From NCBI GenBank assembly GCA_003486645.1, contig DNGI01000049.1:1-13021 (forward strand): a DNA stretch of 13,021 nucleotides, given 5' to 3'. The first letter of the stretch is position 1, and each line of letters opens with the position of its first letter. This stretch comes from Cyanobacteria bacterium UBA11370 (GTDB lineage: Bacteria; Cyanobacteriota; Cyanobacteriia; Cyanobacteriales; Coleofasciculaceae). Below are positions 1-7,160 of this stretch, one piece after another. A model generated the notes under the pieces. That model was not told the origin of the DNA, made no database searches, and saw nothing but the letters and a program-made list of their open reading frames with translations. A program made the translations under genes and the position numbers.

Positions 1-37
1 CCCCCTCCCCTCTTACCCCTTACCCAAACTATGATCC

Positions 38-61
38 AACCCGCTCCTTTTGGGGTGGGTT
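38..61 (+). terminator. Terminator-like hairpin of an upstream gene
   Basis: The arms AACCCGCTCC (38-47) and GGGGTGGGTT (52-61) pair over ten positions, two of them G-T wobbles, around a TTTT loop. A T-rich run (TTCTTCATTT) follows on the plus strand. This is the layout of an intrinsic terminator for a plus-strand gene ending left of the window. The hairpin also covers the upstream TTG at 50, which makes that codon an unlikely nadB start. A weak point is that the T tract is interrupted. Confidence 0.6.
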
Positions 62-121
62 CTTCATTTAAATTTATTAATTGATTACAATTCATTAAAT
101 TTCTTCAGGAACCAATCCAAG

Positions 122-1819
122 TTGAATCCCTCTCTCTCTGTTTCTCAAACTCCCCTAGAAATACCCACTCAGTTTGATGTGTTGGTTGTTGGTGCGGGTG
201 CGGCTGGACTTTATGCAGCGCTGTGTCTGCCAGATACGTTGCGGGTTGGCTTAATTACTAAAGATACCTTATCAACGGGTGCCAGTGACTGGGCGCAGGG
301 TGGAATTGCGGCGGCGATTGACCCCGGAGACTCGCCTGTGTTACATATTGAGGATACGATGCGGGCTGGTGCGGGTCTTTGTGACTTGGAGGCAGTGCAG
401 TTTCTCGTCGAACACGCTTCTGATTGCATTCAGTCTTTAGTAGAAATGGGTGTTGCTTTTGATCGACGCGGCGATCGCTTGGCGTTAACCTTAGAAGCAG
501 CGCATTCCCGTCCCCGCGTTCTCCATGCGGCTGATACAACAGGTCGGGCGGTGGTGAGTACACTGACAGCTTTAGTGTTACGTCGTCAGAATATCACAGT
601 TTTGCAGCAAGCGTTTGCATTATCCCTATGGCTGAATCCCCAAACGGGGCGTTGTCAAGGAATTAGCCTAATTTATAATGCTCAGGTGAGTTGGGTATGG
701 GCTGGTGCAGTGGTACTCGCAACGGGGGGAGGCGGACAGGTATTTGCTCAAACCACGAACCCTGATGTTAGCACAGGGGATGGAGTAGCGATCGCATGGC
801 GTGCGGGGGCTATGGTGCGAGACTTGGAATTTGTCCAATTTCATCCTACGGCTTTAACTAAACCAGGTGCGCCTCACTTTCTAATTAGTGAAGCGGTTCG
901 GGGCGAAGGGGCACATCTCGTTGATACGGAAGGGCGACGCTTTGCGTTTGATTATCACCCATCTGGAGAACTTGCGCCTAGAGATATAGTGAGTCGGGCT
1001 ATTTTTAGCCACTTACAAAAAACTACACCTGACCCGGCAACAAGTCACGTTTATTTAGACTTACGACCGATTCCTCCTGATAAGATTCGTCATCGATTTC
1101 CTAATATTATCAAAGTTTGTCAGCATTGGGGAATAGATGTGTTTCACGAACTGGTTCCTGTCACCCCAGCGGCACATTATTGGATGGGCGGAATTGCCAC
1201 AGATTTGATGACTCGGACTTCAATTCCGGGTTTATATGCCGTTGGGGAAACCGCGAGTACAGGCGTTCACGGTGCTAACCGTCTTGCTAGTAATTCCCTC
1301 TTAGAATGTATCGTTTTTGGCGCTCAATTACATCACATCACCCCTGATCAATTACCCCCCACTCTCCACTCCCCACTCCCCACTCCCCATTTAACTATTC
1401 CAGACTGGGAAACGCAAAACAATCAAATAGAAACTATTCGCATTGAGTTAAGGCGGTTGGTGTGGCAGAGTGCTGGGATTTGTCGATCAGCAGAAAGTTT
1501 GGAGAAGGCGATCGCGCAAGTTGAAGTGTGGCGAAGGGAATTTGCAACTCTTTCCTTAAGTCAAGAATTAATTAATTTAACGCCTGAAAAAATAATTGGA
1601 TTTGATTTCCCGGATGCTGAAAGACAATTGCGGATTTGGGGGGAAACGTACAATTTATTAGATGTAGCATACTTAATTCTCAAAAGTGCTGCGTTTCGTA
1701 CAGAAAGTCGCGGTGGACATTATCGACTGGATTATCCTCAACCTGATCCGAATTGGCAAGTTCATACGTTAGTGCAAGGGAAGCATTGGTGGAAATCGGC
1801 AGTAGTTGTTGGTTGTTAG
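122..1819 (+). CDS. nadB: L-aspartate oxidase
   Basis: This flavoenzyme oxidises L-aspartate to iminoaspartate, which quinolinate synthase (NadA) uses in de novo NAD synthesis in the cytoplasm. From TTG 122 the protein has 565 residues, close to the family length. Visible motifs are the FAD dinucleotide fold VVGAGAAG (22-29), GASDWAQGG (53-61), HSRPRVLHAAD (128-138), FVQFHPTA (237-244), SEAVRGEGA (256-264), APRDIVSRA (285-293), HYWMGGI (352-358) and GVHGANRLASNSLLEC (381-396). H241, R287, H352 and R387 fall where the family has its active-site histidines and arginines. A helical C-terminal domain with RGGHYRLDYP follows. TTG 122 is preferred because AGGA lies 11 bases upstream; an in-frame TTG at 50 sits in a terminator-like hairpin. 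Two oddities: a heptamer repeat encodes a Pro-rich insert at about 411-423, and a second repeat supplies the last residues and the stop. nadA is not in the window. Confidence 0.95.
   Translation: MNPSLSVSQTPLEIPTQFDVLVVGAGAAGLYAALCLPDTLRVGLITKDTLSTGASDWAQGGIAAAIDPGDSPVLHIEDTMRAGAGLCDLEAVQFLVEHASDCIQSLVEMGVAFDRRGDRLALTLEAAHSRPRVLHAADTTGRAVVSTLTALVLRRQNITVLQQAFALSLWLNPQTGRCQGISLIYNAQVSWVWAGAVVLATGGGGQVFAQTTNPDVSTGDGVAIAWRAGAMVRDLEFVQFHPTALTKPGAPHFLISEAVRGEGAHLVDTEGRRFAFDYHPSGELAPRDIVSRAIFSHLQKTTPDPATSHVYLDLRPIPPDKIRHRFPNIIKVCQHWGIDVFHELVPVTPAAHYWMGGIATDLMTRTSIPGLYAVGETASTGVHGANRLASNSLLECIVFGAQLHHITPDQLPPTLHSPLPTPHLTIPDWETQNNQIETIRIELRRLVWQSAGICRSAESLEKAIAQVEVWRREFATLSLSQELINLTPEKIIGFDFPDAERQLRIWGETYNLLDVAYLILKSAAFRTESRGGHYRLDYPQPDPNWQVHTLVQGKHWWKSAVVVGC
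1357..1391 (+). repeat. CCCCACT heptamer array inside nadB
   Basis: Five tandem heptamers (CCCCACT, CTCCACT, CCCCACT, CCCCACT, CCCCATT) lie in frame within nadB, encoding the stretch around LHSPLPTPH. They fall between the FAD/capping domains and the C-terminal helical domain, where a loop could tolerate an insert. 35 bases is not a multiple of three, so flanking bases must keep the frame. The unit resembles the known cyanobacterial STRR heptamer CCCCA(A/G)T. Confidence 0.85.
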
Positions 1820-1839
1820 TTGTTGGTTGTTGGTTGTTA
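1805..1839 (+). repeat. GTTGTTG/A heptamer array over the nadB stop
   Basis: Five perfect-length heptamers in the order GTTGTTG, GTTGTTA, GTTGTTG, GTTGTTG, GTTGTTA. The nadB stop TAG (1817-1819) spans the boundary between the second and third units, and the preceding codons encode Val-Val-Gly-Cys. This is a second heptamer family, different from the CCCCACT arrays elsewhere in the window. Confidence 0.9.
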
Positions 1840-1936
1840 GTCATTAAACCTATCTTGGCTGGGGAGAGGGAACTGCTATAGATGAACTTAGATGAAGGCT
1901 TTATTTGAGGAATAATTTTCCATCGAAAAGCAGAAA

Positions 1937-4900
1937 TTATGCCCATTCATTGAACTGATTAATCCAGTTTCGCAGTACACCAAGAATTTGCTCCCGTCGC
2001 CGTTCAAAGTTAGCCGCAATACTGATAAATAGAATACCCAGGATTAAACCAATTACCCCTTTGGAGAAGGGATAACGGGTACTTAAAACAACCAATTGAT
2101 AAAATCCAGTTGCTAAAAAAGTAGCTGTACCCACAAACAGAAATGCCCGCACTCGCAACCCCAATCCTACAAAAATTGCAATAATACTGATAATTCCAGG
2201 AATCAGTCCAGTTTCTTGATGAGAAAATAAAGCAACTAAACAAATTATGCCACTCCCCAATAAGCGGAGAGAGTGACGAGGTTGTCGCTGCTGAGGCATT
2301 CTCAAATCTGGATCGAATTGGGCAATATAAAGTAAGGACAAACCAATCAGGCTAGGATACCACAAGGGATCAGTAAGTTGTTGATTTTCCAGCCAGCGGG
2401 CAACCGCCCAATCAATAAAAAGTACACTTAAATAAGTCCAGCGTAAATTAGATTGACGGTGTGCTACCCAAGCATAAAACGCTGCGATCGCTAAGATATT
2501 GATATCAGAAATTATCTCACCTTTCAAGCCAATTGTTAGTACGGTTAGCAGTGGAGATACAATAGCGTAACGTTGCCAGGGCGTAACATTCCATCTCCAT
2601 CGCCACCAGGGAATTTGATAAATGAAAATGGCAAATACACAGGTAAATATGACGCGCCAAGGATCGATTATGCTTAATTGTGTCCATGTTAGACGTGCGT
2701 AGATTCCTGTTATCGCTACTTCAATTAATCCTAAATATACCCAGGAATCTGAAGAGGATGAGGGGATGGGGAGAGAGGGGGATGAGGGAATGGGGGGATG
2801 AGGTTGATCGCTATTTTTAGTGTTTCTTTGTTTGGGATAACGTCCTTGTAGGAGTGCGTACAAGGCTAACATCCAACTAATAGCAATGCTGGCTAATCTT
2901 AATTGAGGAGTTGTGCCGATTGATGTGATAGCGGCTAGTAAGATTAGAACGCTACCAATTCCCCAATGGAAGTGAGCAATAGTGGTAATTTCGGCAATAG
3001 TAAAATTGAGGAGATGGGTATGATGGCGTGATTTCCAAAACCAAGCGAATAATCGATAAACGATGGCGATCGCAACCGCGACTAATGCCAGAATAGTAAA
3101 GCCATCAGCGGGACTTTCTCCGGATGCCTGTAGCATTTGGTAAATGACTAATTCATACCAGGCAATAGAAATACCCGCAATTCCTAAATAACTAATACCT
3201 TTCCATTCAGCATGGCGTTGCCCTACTCCAACTCCAGTTAAGGCAGCACCCAGTATGATAAATCCGGTATAAGGTGTGAAGTAGTCTAACCGCAAACCAA
3301 TACCAAGTAAGGCGTAAATTAAGGGGAGTATTTCAAGGCTGTTTAATCTAGAAATGGGAAGTGGGGAGTGGGGAGTGGGGAGTGAGGAAGAGGGGCTTTT
3401 AGGGCGGTGTGTTCTAGCGGTTTGAGATGGTTTTGTTAGCCACCAATCGGTTAAGAATAGAGTCAGAATGGCTAAGATGATATTAGCGATCGCTAGGGTT
3501 AATGTAGAACCATTGAGTAGTAGGATACTCTCAGCAACGGTAATTTCAACTGCCCAACTTATTGCATAAACTCCAGCATCAGTAGGTTGTTCCCAAGAAC
3601 GATAGAGGATAGCGCTACTTATTAAAATAGATGCTGTTATGTGTTGCCAACTCGCATCGGTAAATTCCTGATAACTTGCCAAGCTGTGAAGGCTTAAGAT
3701 TAACAATTCAATACTACACAAAGCAATTGCCCAATAATCAGAGGCTTGGGCATATAATGCGGTTAAAGTACCGGGGCGTTGAATTAACAAACGGCGTAAT
3801 AGCCATAAAATACTAATGGCGATCGCACCCACTAAAAACCAATCCGGTGCAGATAATTTTGGTAATCCGGGAATGCCATCCCAAAGTAGCATTCCCACGT
3901 AACTCAAACCAAACCCAATAGTAATTAATGCAGCGGGTAACTCTTTTAAATACCGCGTATTTAACCCCATCAATCCTGTAGCAAAGGCTAAACTAATGAG
4001 TCTTACTCCTGGAAAGGAAAATGTGAGGAATTGCACCATAATTAAGGCAAGTACACTCCACCACGATGCCTCATTTCGTCGCGGTTCACCTGTACGACTG
4101 GCAACTCCAGTTAGTGTTAAGGGTGTTAATAACCATAAGAGTCCCCATTGTTGAGGAGTAGATGGGGTAGTAAAAGAATACGTGAAGGTTTCATCCCATA
4201 GCAAAATATAACTTAATCCTGCAAGAACAAAACCGATATACCAGCAACTGCGATACCAAATTGGGGCGGCAATTAATCGAGTTGGAACTGAAGTTGATCG
4301 AACACCTCTTGACTGAGAAGTGGGATGATTTAACCGTTGAGAACTAGGAGAATTTCCCCCACTCCCTACTCCCCACTCTCCTACCATTACCGTTAATAAT
4401 ATCGCTGCCCAGACTGGTTTGCTTAAATTTGGTAACAAGGTATCAATGCTGGAGCATAGGGTGAGTAATCCGATACTATGAGTGAGATAGACTAAACTGA
4501 CTCTAATTGGAATACGGCGATGAGTGACAATGATTAGAGTGATTGTTGATAGTAAAAGATTAAGCGATCGCGTGATCGGATTGAGTGTACTAATCAGAGT
4601 TAACACTACACCTAATCCTAAAATCAACCATTCCCCAAAATAAGCCAATCGTCTAAGCGAAACATCTTGATGTACAGACGTTCCATGGAACCTTTCTTCC
4701 GAAGATTTACGATACAACCAATCCGTCACTCCTACCCATAAAATTACATAAGGAAATAGCGTCAAACTCGGTAAAGCATCTGATGAACCCGTGAGTTGAG
4801 TAAGAATAGCGATCGCACTTTGTTGTAATGCAGATGGGATTAATCGCCACACTAAAAACAGCGCTTGTAACCCAATCACAAAAATCGCAAATAAATCGAT

Positions 4901-6049
4901 ACGCTGCCAAGAATACTGTAACCGTTGACTAAAAAACGATAGACTCAATCCACTAACAGCAGTCGCTTGCCAAGGAAACCCTTCTTGTACCGAAACTAAC
5001 CAACCAATCAATAACAAACTCCCCCCAATTCCATCCCAAAGTTGGGAACCAAAAGAAGAAGTAGACTCTGGTAAAGTTTCCGGTGGTTTCCCTAATCTGG
5101 CTAATAACCAACCACAAATCCCAATCGCAAACCCTAATTCTTCAATGGGTAAATGAACAACAAAAATTCCCCGCGCCAACAGTACCGTTAAAGCATAAAT
5201 TACAACAGAACTACCCGTCGGTGCATTTGGTAAAATCCGACGTAACGAATCCCTCTCCCCCTCTCTACCCATCCCCGGAAGGCGGCGTTTTGGCAAAAGA
5301 ATTGCCGTTCCTATCACACCTAAATAAACAGCAACTAATGGAAAGATTGACCAATGCCAGCCCCAATGTAAATAACTTAACCATAAAATGAGTGAAGCGC
5401 GAGAGGTGAGACGTGAGGAATCATCTCGCATAGATTGGTTGAGAATAGTAATAGTTGTGAGGGTAAAAGCAGCAACTCCAACAACTACCCATTCCGCCGG
5501 ATTACGCCACAAGCCAAAACTATCCATTGCCCAAAAATTGACGGGTACAAGCAGGAGAGAAACCAATTGCAATGTTTGAGTGGTTAACTGTAAATTAGGT
5601 TGTTTTCCTGTCCAAATACTGATTCCCAAAAAAATTACGGTATATCCCCATAACACCCCATATTGTCCCGCCGGAGGAAAATTTCGCCATTGAGTCGCAG
5701 CGAGTACTCCTGACGAAACAACTACTAGGAAAACACCCAAAAAAAGCAACCACCGCACACTTAATTCATCTTGAAACGATTGCCACATTTGTGATGCCAG
5801 TGACGGATTAGAAATTGGCACAACAGGTGTCTTAATTTTTCTGGGAGATGCAACTTGAAGAACAGGTGGAGAAGGGGCAACTTCTAGTTGCGGTAAGCGA
5901 CAGGTTAAATACTGTTGACTTAGCCGTTTGACTTGGGTATGGCTAATTAAACCCAAACTTAACCAGACATCCAAACCTTGTAGTAAGTTGGGTTGAGAGG
6001 CTGAAACGGTAAGTTCGATTCTTAAGGGGCGATCAGGTTGAGAAGACAT
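1937..6049 (-). CDS. Very large polytopic membrane protein of unknown function
   Basis: The product has 1370 residues. Residues 1-95 look soluble: a helical segment (GLDVWLSLGLISHTQVKRL) followed by a Pro-rich linker. From about residue 97 (DELSVRWLLFLGVFLVVV) to the end it is an almost unbroken series of hydrophobic helices; I estimate around 30, without a precise count. There is no cleavable signal peptide and no catalytic motif I recognise. The helical head followed by many membrane helices resembles the DUF2157/DUF2339 class of predicted membrane proteins, but I cannot assign the family firmly. Three hydrophilic loops are low-complexity DNA: about 556-565 (VGEWGVGSGG), 888-897 (LPTPHSPLPIS) and 1083-1099 (Pro/Ser-rich). 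The ATG at 6047-6049 has no Shine-Dalgarno sequence, as is common in cyanobacteria. It converges on nadB with 117 bases between the stops. A transport or envelope role would be a guess. Confidence 0.9.
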   Translation of the reverse strand: MSSQPDRPLRIELTVSASQPNLLQGLDVWLSLGLISHTQVKRLSQQYLTCRLPQLEVAPSPPVLQVASPRKIKTPVVPISNPSLASQMWQSFQDELSVRWLLFLGVFLVVVSSGVLAATQWRNFPPAGQYGVLWGYTVIFLGISIWTGKQPNLQLTTQTLQLVSLLLVPVNFWAMDSFGLWRNPAEWVVVGVAAFTLTTITILNQSMRDDSSRLTSRASLILWLSYLHWGWHWSIFPLVAVYLGVIGTAILLPKRRLPGMGREGERDSLRRILPNAPTGSSVVIYALTVLLARGIFVVHLPIEELGFAIGICGWLLARLGKPPETLPESTSSFGSQLWDGIGGSLLLIGWLVSVQEGFPWQATAVSGLSLSFFSQRLQYSWQRIDLFAIFVIGLQALFLVWRLIPSALQQSAIAILTQLTGSSDALPSLTLFPYVILWVGVTDWLYRKSSEERFHGTSVHQDVSLRRLAYFGEWLILGLGVVLTLISTLNPITRSLNLLLSTITLIIVTHRRIPIRVSLVYLTHSIGLLTLCSSIDTLLPNLSKPVWAAILLTVMVGEWGVGSGGNSPSSQRLNHPTSQSRGVRSTSVPTRLIAAPIWYRSCWYIGFVLAGLSYILLWDETFTYSFTTPSTPQQWGLLWLLTPLTLTGVASRTGEPRRNEASWWSVLALIMVQFLTFSFPGVRLISLAFATGLMGLNTRYLKELPAALITIGFGLSYVGMLLWDGIPGLPKLSAPDWFLVGAIAISILWLLRRLLIQRPGTLTALYAQASDYWAIALCSIELLILSLHSLASYQEFTDASWQHITASILISSAILYRSWEQPTDAGVYAISWAVEITVAESILLLNGSTLTLAIANIILAILTLFLTDWWLTKPSQTARTHRPKSPSSSLPTPHSPLPISRLNSLEILPLIYALLGIGLRLDYFTPYTGFIILGAALTGVGVGQRHAEWKGISYLGIAGISIAWYELVIYQMLQASGESPADGFTILALVAVAIAIVYRLFAWFWKSRHHTHLLNFTIAEITTIAHFHWGIGSVLILLAAITSIGTTPQLRLASIAISWMLALYALLQGRYPKQRNTKNSDQPHPPIPSSPSLPIPSSSSDSWVYLGLIEVAITGIYARLTWTQLSIIDPWRVIFTCVFAIFIYQIPWWRWRWNVTPWQRYAIVSPLLTVLTIGLKGEIISDINILAIAAFYAWVAHRQSNLRWTYLSVLFIDWAVARWLENQQLTDPLWYPSLIGLSLLYIAQFDPDLRMPQQRQPRHSLRLLGSGIICLVALFSHQETGLIPGIISIIAIFVGLGLRVRAFLFVGTATFLATGFYQLVVLSTRYPFSKGVIGLILGILFISIAANFERRREQILGVLRNWINQFNEWA
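2754..2802 (-). repeat. G-rich degenerate repeat within the membrane-protein gene
   Basis: On the plus strand this is an irregular string of GGATGAGG, GGATGGG and GAGAGAGG-like units. The minus strand translates it as a Pro/Ser-rich hydrophilic stretch (PPIPSSPSLPIPSSSS) between membrane segments. It is less regular than the heptamer arrays and may be a decayed copy of the same sort of sequence. Confidence 0.55.
3360..3387 (-). repeat. Heptamer array inside the membrane-protein gene
   Basis: Four tandem heptamers read on the plus strand as AGTGGGG, AGTGGGG, AGTGGGG, AGTGAGG. On the coding strand they become CCCCACT repeats encoding LPTPHSPLP, nearly the peptide seen in nadB. They lie in a loop near residues 888-897. 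Confidence 0.85.
4357..4384 (-). repeat. Heptamer array inside the membrane-protein gene, opposite orientation
   Basis: Units CCCCACT, CCCTACT, CCCCACT and the degenerate CTCCTAC run on the plus strand. The coding strand therefore reads AGTGGGG and encodes a Gly-rich stretch (GEWGVGSGG) near residues 556-565. It is the same repeat family as at 3360-3387, inserted the other way round in the same gene. Confidence 0.8.
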
Positions 6050-6179
6050 GATTTTAGGAGGGGTTTTTAGGGATTGATTCTGGCTAGATAGCGGTAATCA
6101 TATTGCTTGTAGTGTCGTAGCTGATGCCAAAATTCTACTGCGTTTAATCTGCCTTGTATGTTAATAAAGGTAAGAAAAT

Positions 6180-6252
6180 TTGGTTATTCCTTGAGTGACA
6201 GTCGTGCGATCGCCACTAGATATCAACTCTAATTCCTGTTGTAATCCACTAA
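6180..6252 (+). repeat. 73-bp tandem repeat, copy 1
   Basis: It begins TTGGTTATTCCTTGAGTGAC, contains GTGCGATCGCCACTAG (a HIP1 octamer) and ends with TCTAATTCCTG and TAATCC. It matches the adjacent copy at 6255-6328 apart from a 2-base insertion, a few substitutions and a short gap near the end. Confidence 0.85.
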
Positions 6253-6254
6253 TA

Positions 6255-6328
6255 TTGGTTATTCCTTGTGACAGTCGTGCGATCGCCACTAGCTATCAAT
6301 TCTAATTCCTGCCGTAATCTACCACTAA
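6255..6328 (+). repeat. 73-bp tandem repeat, copy 2
   Basis: Second copy, starting two bases after the first. Its last 27 bases (6301-6327) recur exactly at 7134-7160 before the second Uma2 gene, so the tail of this repeat marks the left end of the gene duplication. Confidence 0.85.
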
Positions 6329-6432
6329 GCTGCCCTTGCATTTAAGAAAGCATATAGTAAGCAGCTAGGATGTGTGTCAGCATTGGGTTTTCCTATTTTG
6401 AATGCAAGAATGCAAGAATTTTGAATTGCTTA

Positions 6433-7129
6433 TACCCCAAGCCTACTAGCGACAATTAAGTCCTGTGAATTGGCTAAACTAGAATAAGTTGCTTGAGGAA
6501 TCAGCTTATGGATGTGGCAACAATTAACTTACCAACTCCTTTTAAATTGAGTATGGATTTAACTGACGAACAATTTTTCGCTCTGTGTCAAAGAAACCGG
6601 GATTATCGATTTGAACGGACAACATCAGGAGAATTAGTAATTATGTCACCAACTGGAAGTGAAACAGGAAATTATAATGGCAAACTCACTCAACGGTTAT
6701 TCAATTGGACGGATACAAATGACTTAGGTATTGCGTTTGATTCTTCCACAGGATTCAAACTCCCCAATGGTGGCGATCGCTCTCCTGATGTATCTTGGGT
6801 AAAACGAGAACGTTGGGAAGCCTTAACTTCCGAACAACAAAAGAAATTTGCGCCCATTTGTCCGGATTTTGTAGTTGAGTTACGCTCTGAAACCGATTCC
6901 CTTAGCGAGTTACAATTAAAAATGAGGGAATATATTGATAATGGGGCAAGATTGGGTTGGTTAATTGATCGCCAAAATAAGCGTGTCGAAATTTATCGCC
7001 CCCAGCAAGAAGTAGAAATTCTTCAATCTCCAACTCATTTATCAGGAGAAGATGTATTGCCGGGATTTATATTAGATTTGAAGGATATTCTCTAACTTAA
7101 ATTTCTTTAATTCAAACCTCAAAACTTTT
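6433..7129 (+). repeat. Duplicated Uma2 unit, left copy
   Basis: The 697-bp unit begins TACCCCAAGC and ends CTCAAAACTTTT. It aligns without any gap to 7161-7857, offset by 728 bases, and includes the leader, ribosome-binding site, whole Uma2 gene and 3' flank. Its right end carries the leader that in the other copy immediately precedes the ferredoxin start codon. Confidence 0.9.
6508..7095 (+). CDS. Uma2-family PD-(D/E)XK nuclease-like protein, copy A
   Basis: 195 residues from ATG 6508. GAGGAA (6495-6500) sits seven bases upstream as ribosome-binding site; the in-frame TTG at 6493 overlaps that site and is rejected. Family features: an N-terminal head, then SGELVIMSPTGSETG (40-54), GFKLPNGGDRSPDVSWV (82-98) with candidate catalytic D94, PDFVVELRSETDS (119-131) with E124, and K138 in LQLKMREY before GARLGWLIDRQNKRVEIYRP. 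Uma2 proteins have the restriction-endonuclease fold and are greatly expanded in cyanobacteria; their cellular function is poorly known and no target can be read here. Copy B is identical at most positions, but residues 56-72 differ at 13 of 17. There is no partner toxin, antitoxin or methylase beside it. Confidence 0.88.
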   Translation: MDVATINLPTPFKLSMDLTDEQFFALCQRNRDYRFERTTSGELVIMSPTGSETGNYNGKLTQRLFNWTDTNDLGIAFDSSTGFKLPNGGDRSPDVSWVKRERWEALTSEQQKKFAPICPDFVVELRSETDSLSELQLKMREYIDNGARLGWLIDRQNKRVEIYRPQQEVEILQSPTHLSGEDVLPGFILDLKDIL

Positions 7130-7160
7130 CAACTCTAATTCCTGCCGTAATCTACCACTA

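Larger units (their letters stand above)
6050..6507. other. Gene-free divergent region upstream of the first Uma2 gene
   Basis: No credible gene is seen. The stretch separates the minus-strand membrane-protein gene from the forward Uma2 genes, so both should have promoters here, but I could not pick convincing -35/-10 pairs. It holds a ~73-bp tandem repeat (6180-6328), a doubled octamer AATGCAAG (from 6402), and a 105-bp segment (6328-6432) absent from the otherwise matching DNA before the second Uma2 gene. AGCTGC (6328-6333) and GCAGCT (6361-6366) form a weak inverted pair within that segment. Confidence 0.7.

Noticed and set aside
50..121. Longer nadB reading frame opening at TTG 50
   Set aside because: The codon lies in the loop of a terminator-like hairpin, no ribosome-binding site precedes it, and the extra 24 residues lie outside the flavoprotein fold.
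258..563. Minus-strand frames inside nadB
   Set aside because: They are antisense shadows of a well-conserved gene with no coding features of their own.
1805..1839. CRISPR-like or minisatellite locus of its own
   Set aside because: Units are only seven bases with no spacers; this is a simple heptamer array of the cyanobacterial STRR kind.
5083..5579. Two plus-strand frames inside the membrane-protein gene
   Set aside because: They are antisense to a continuous hydrophobic coding frame and show no recognisable domain.
6493..6507. TTG starts five codons upstream of each Uma2 ATG (6493 and 7221)
   Set aside because: The TTG overlaps the GAGGAA ribosome-binding site that serves the ATG seven bases further on.
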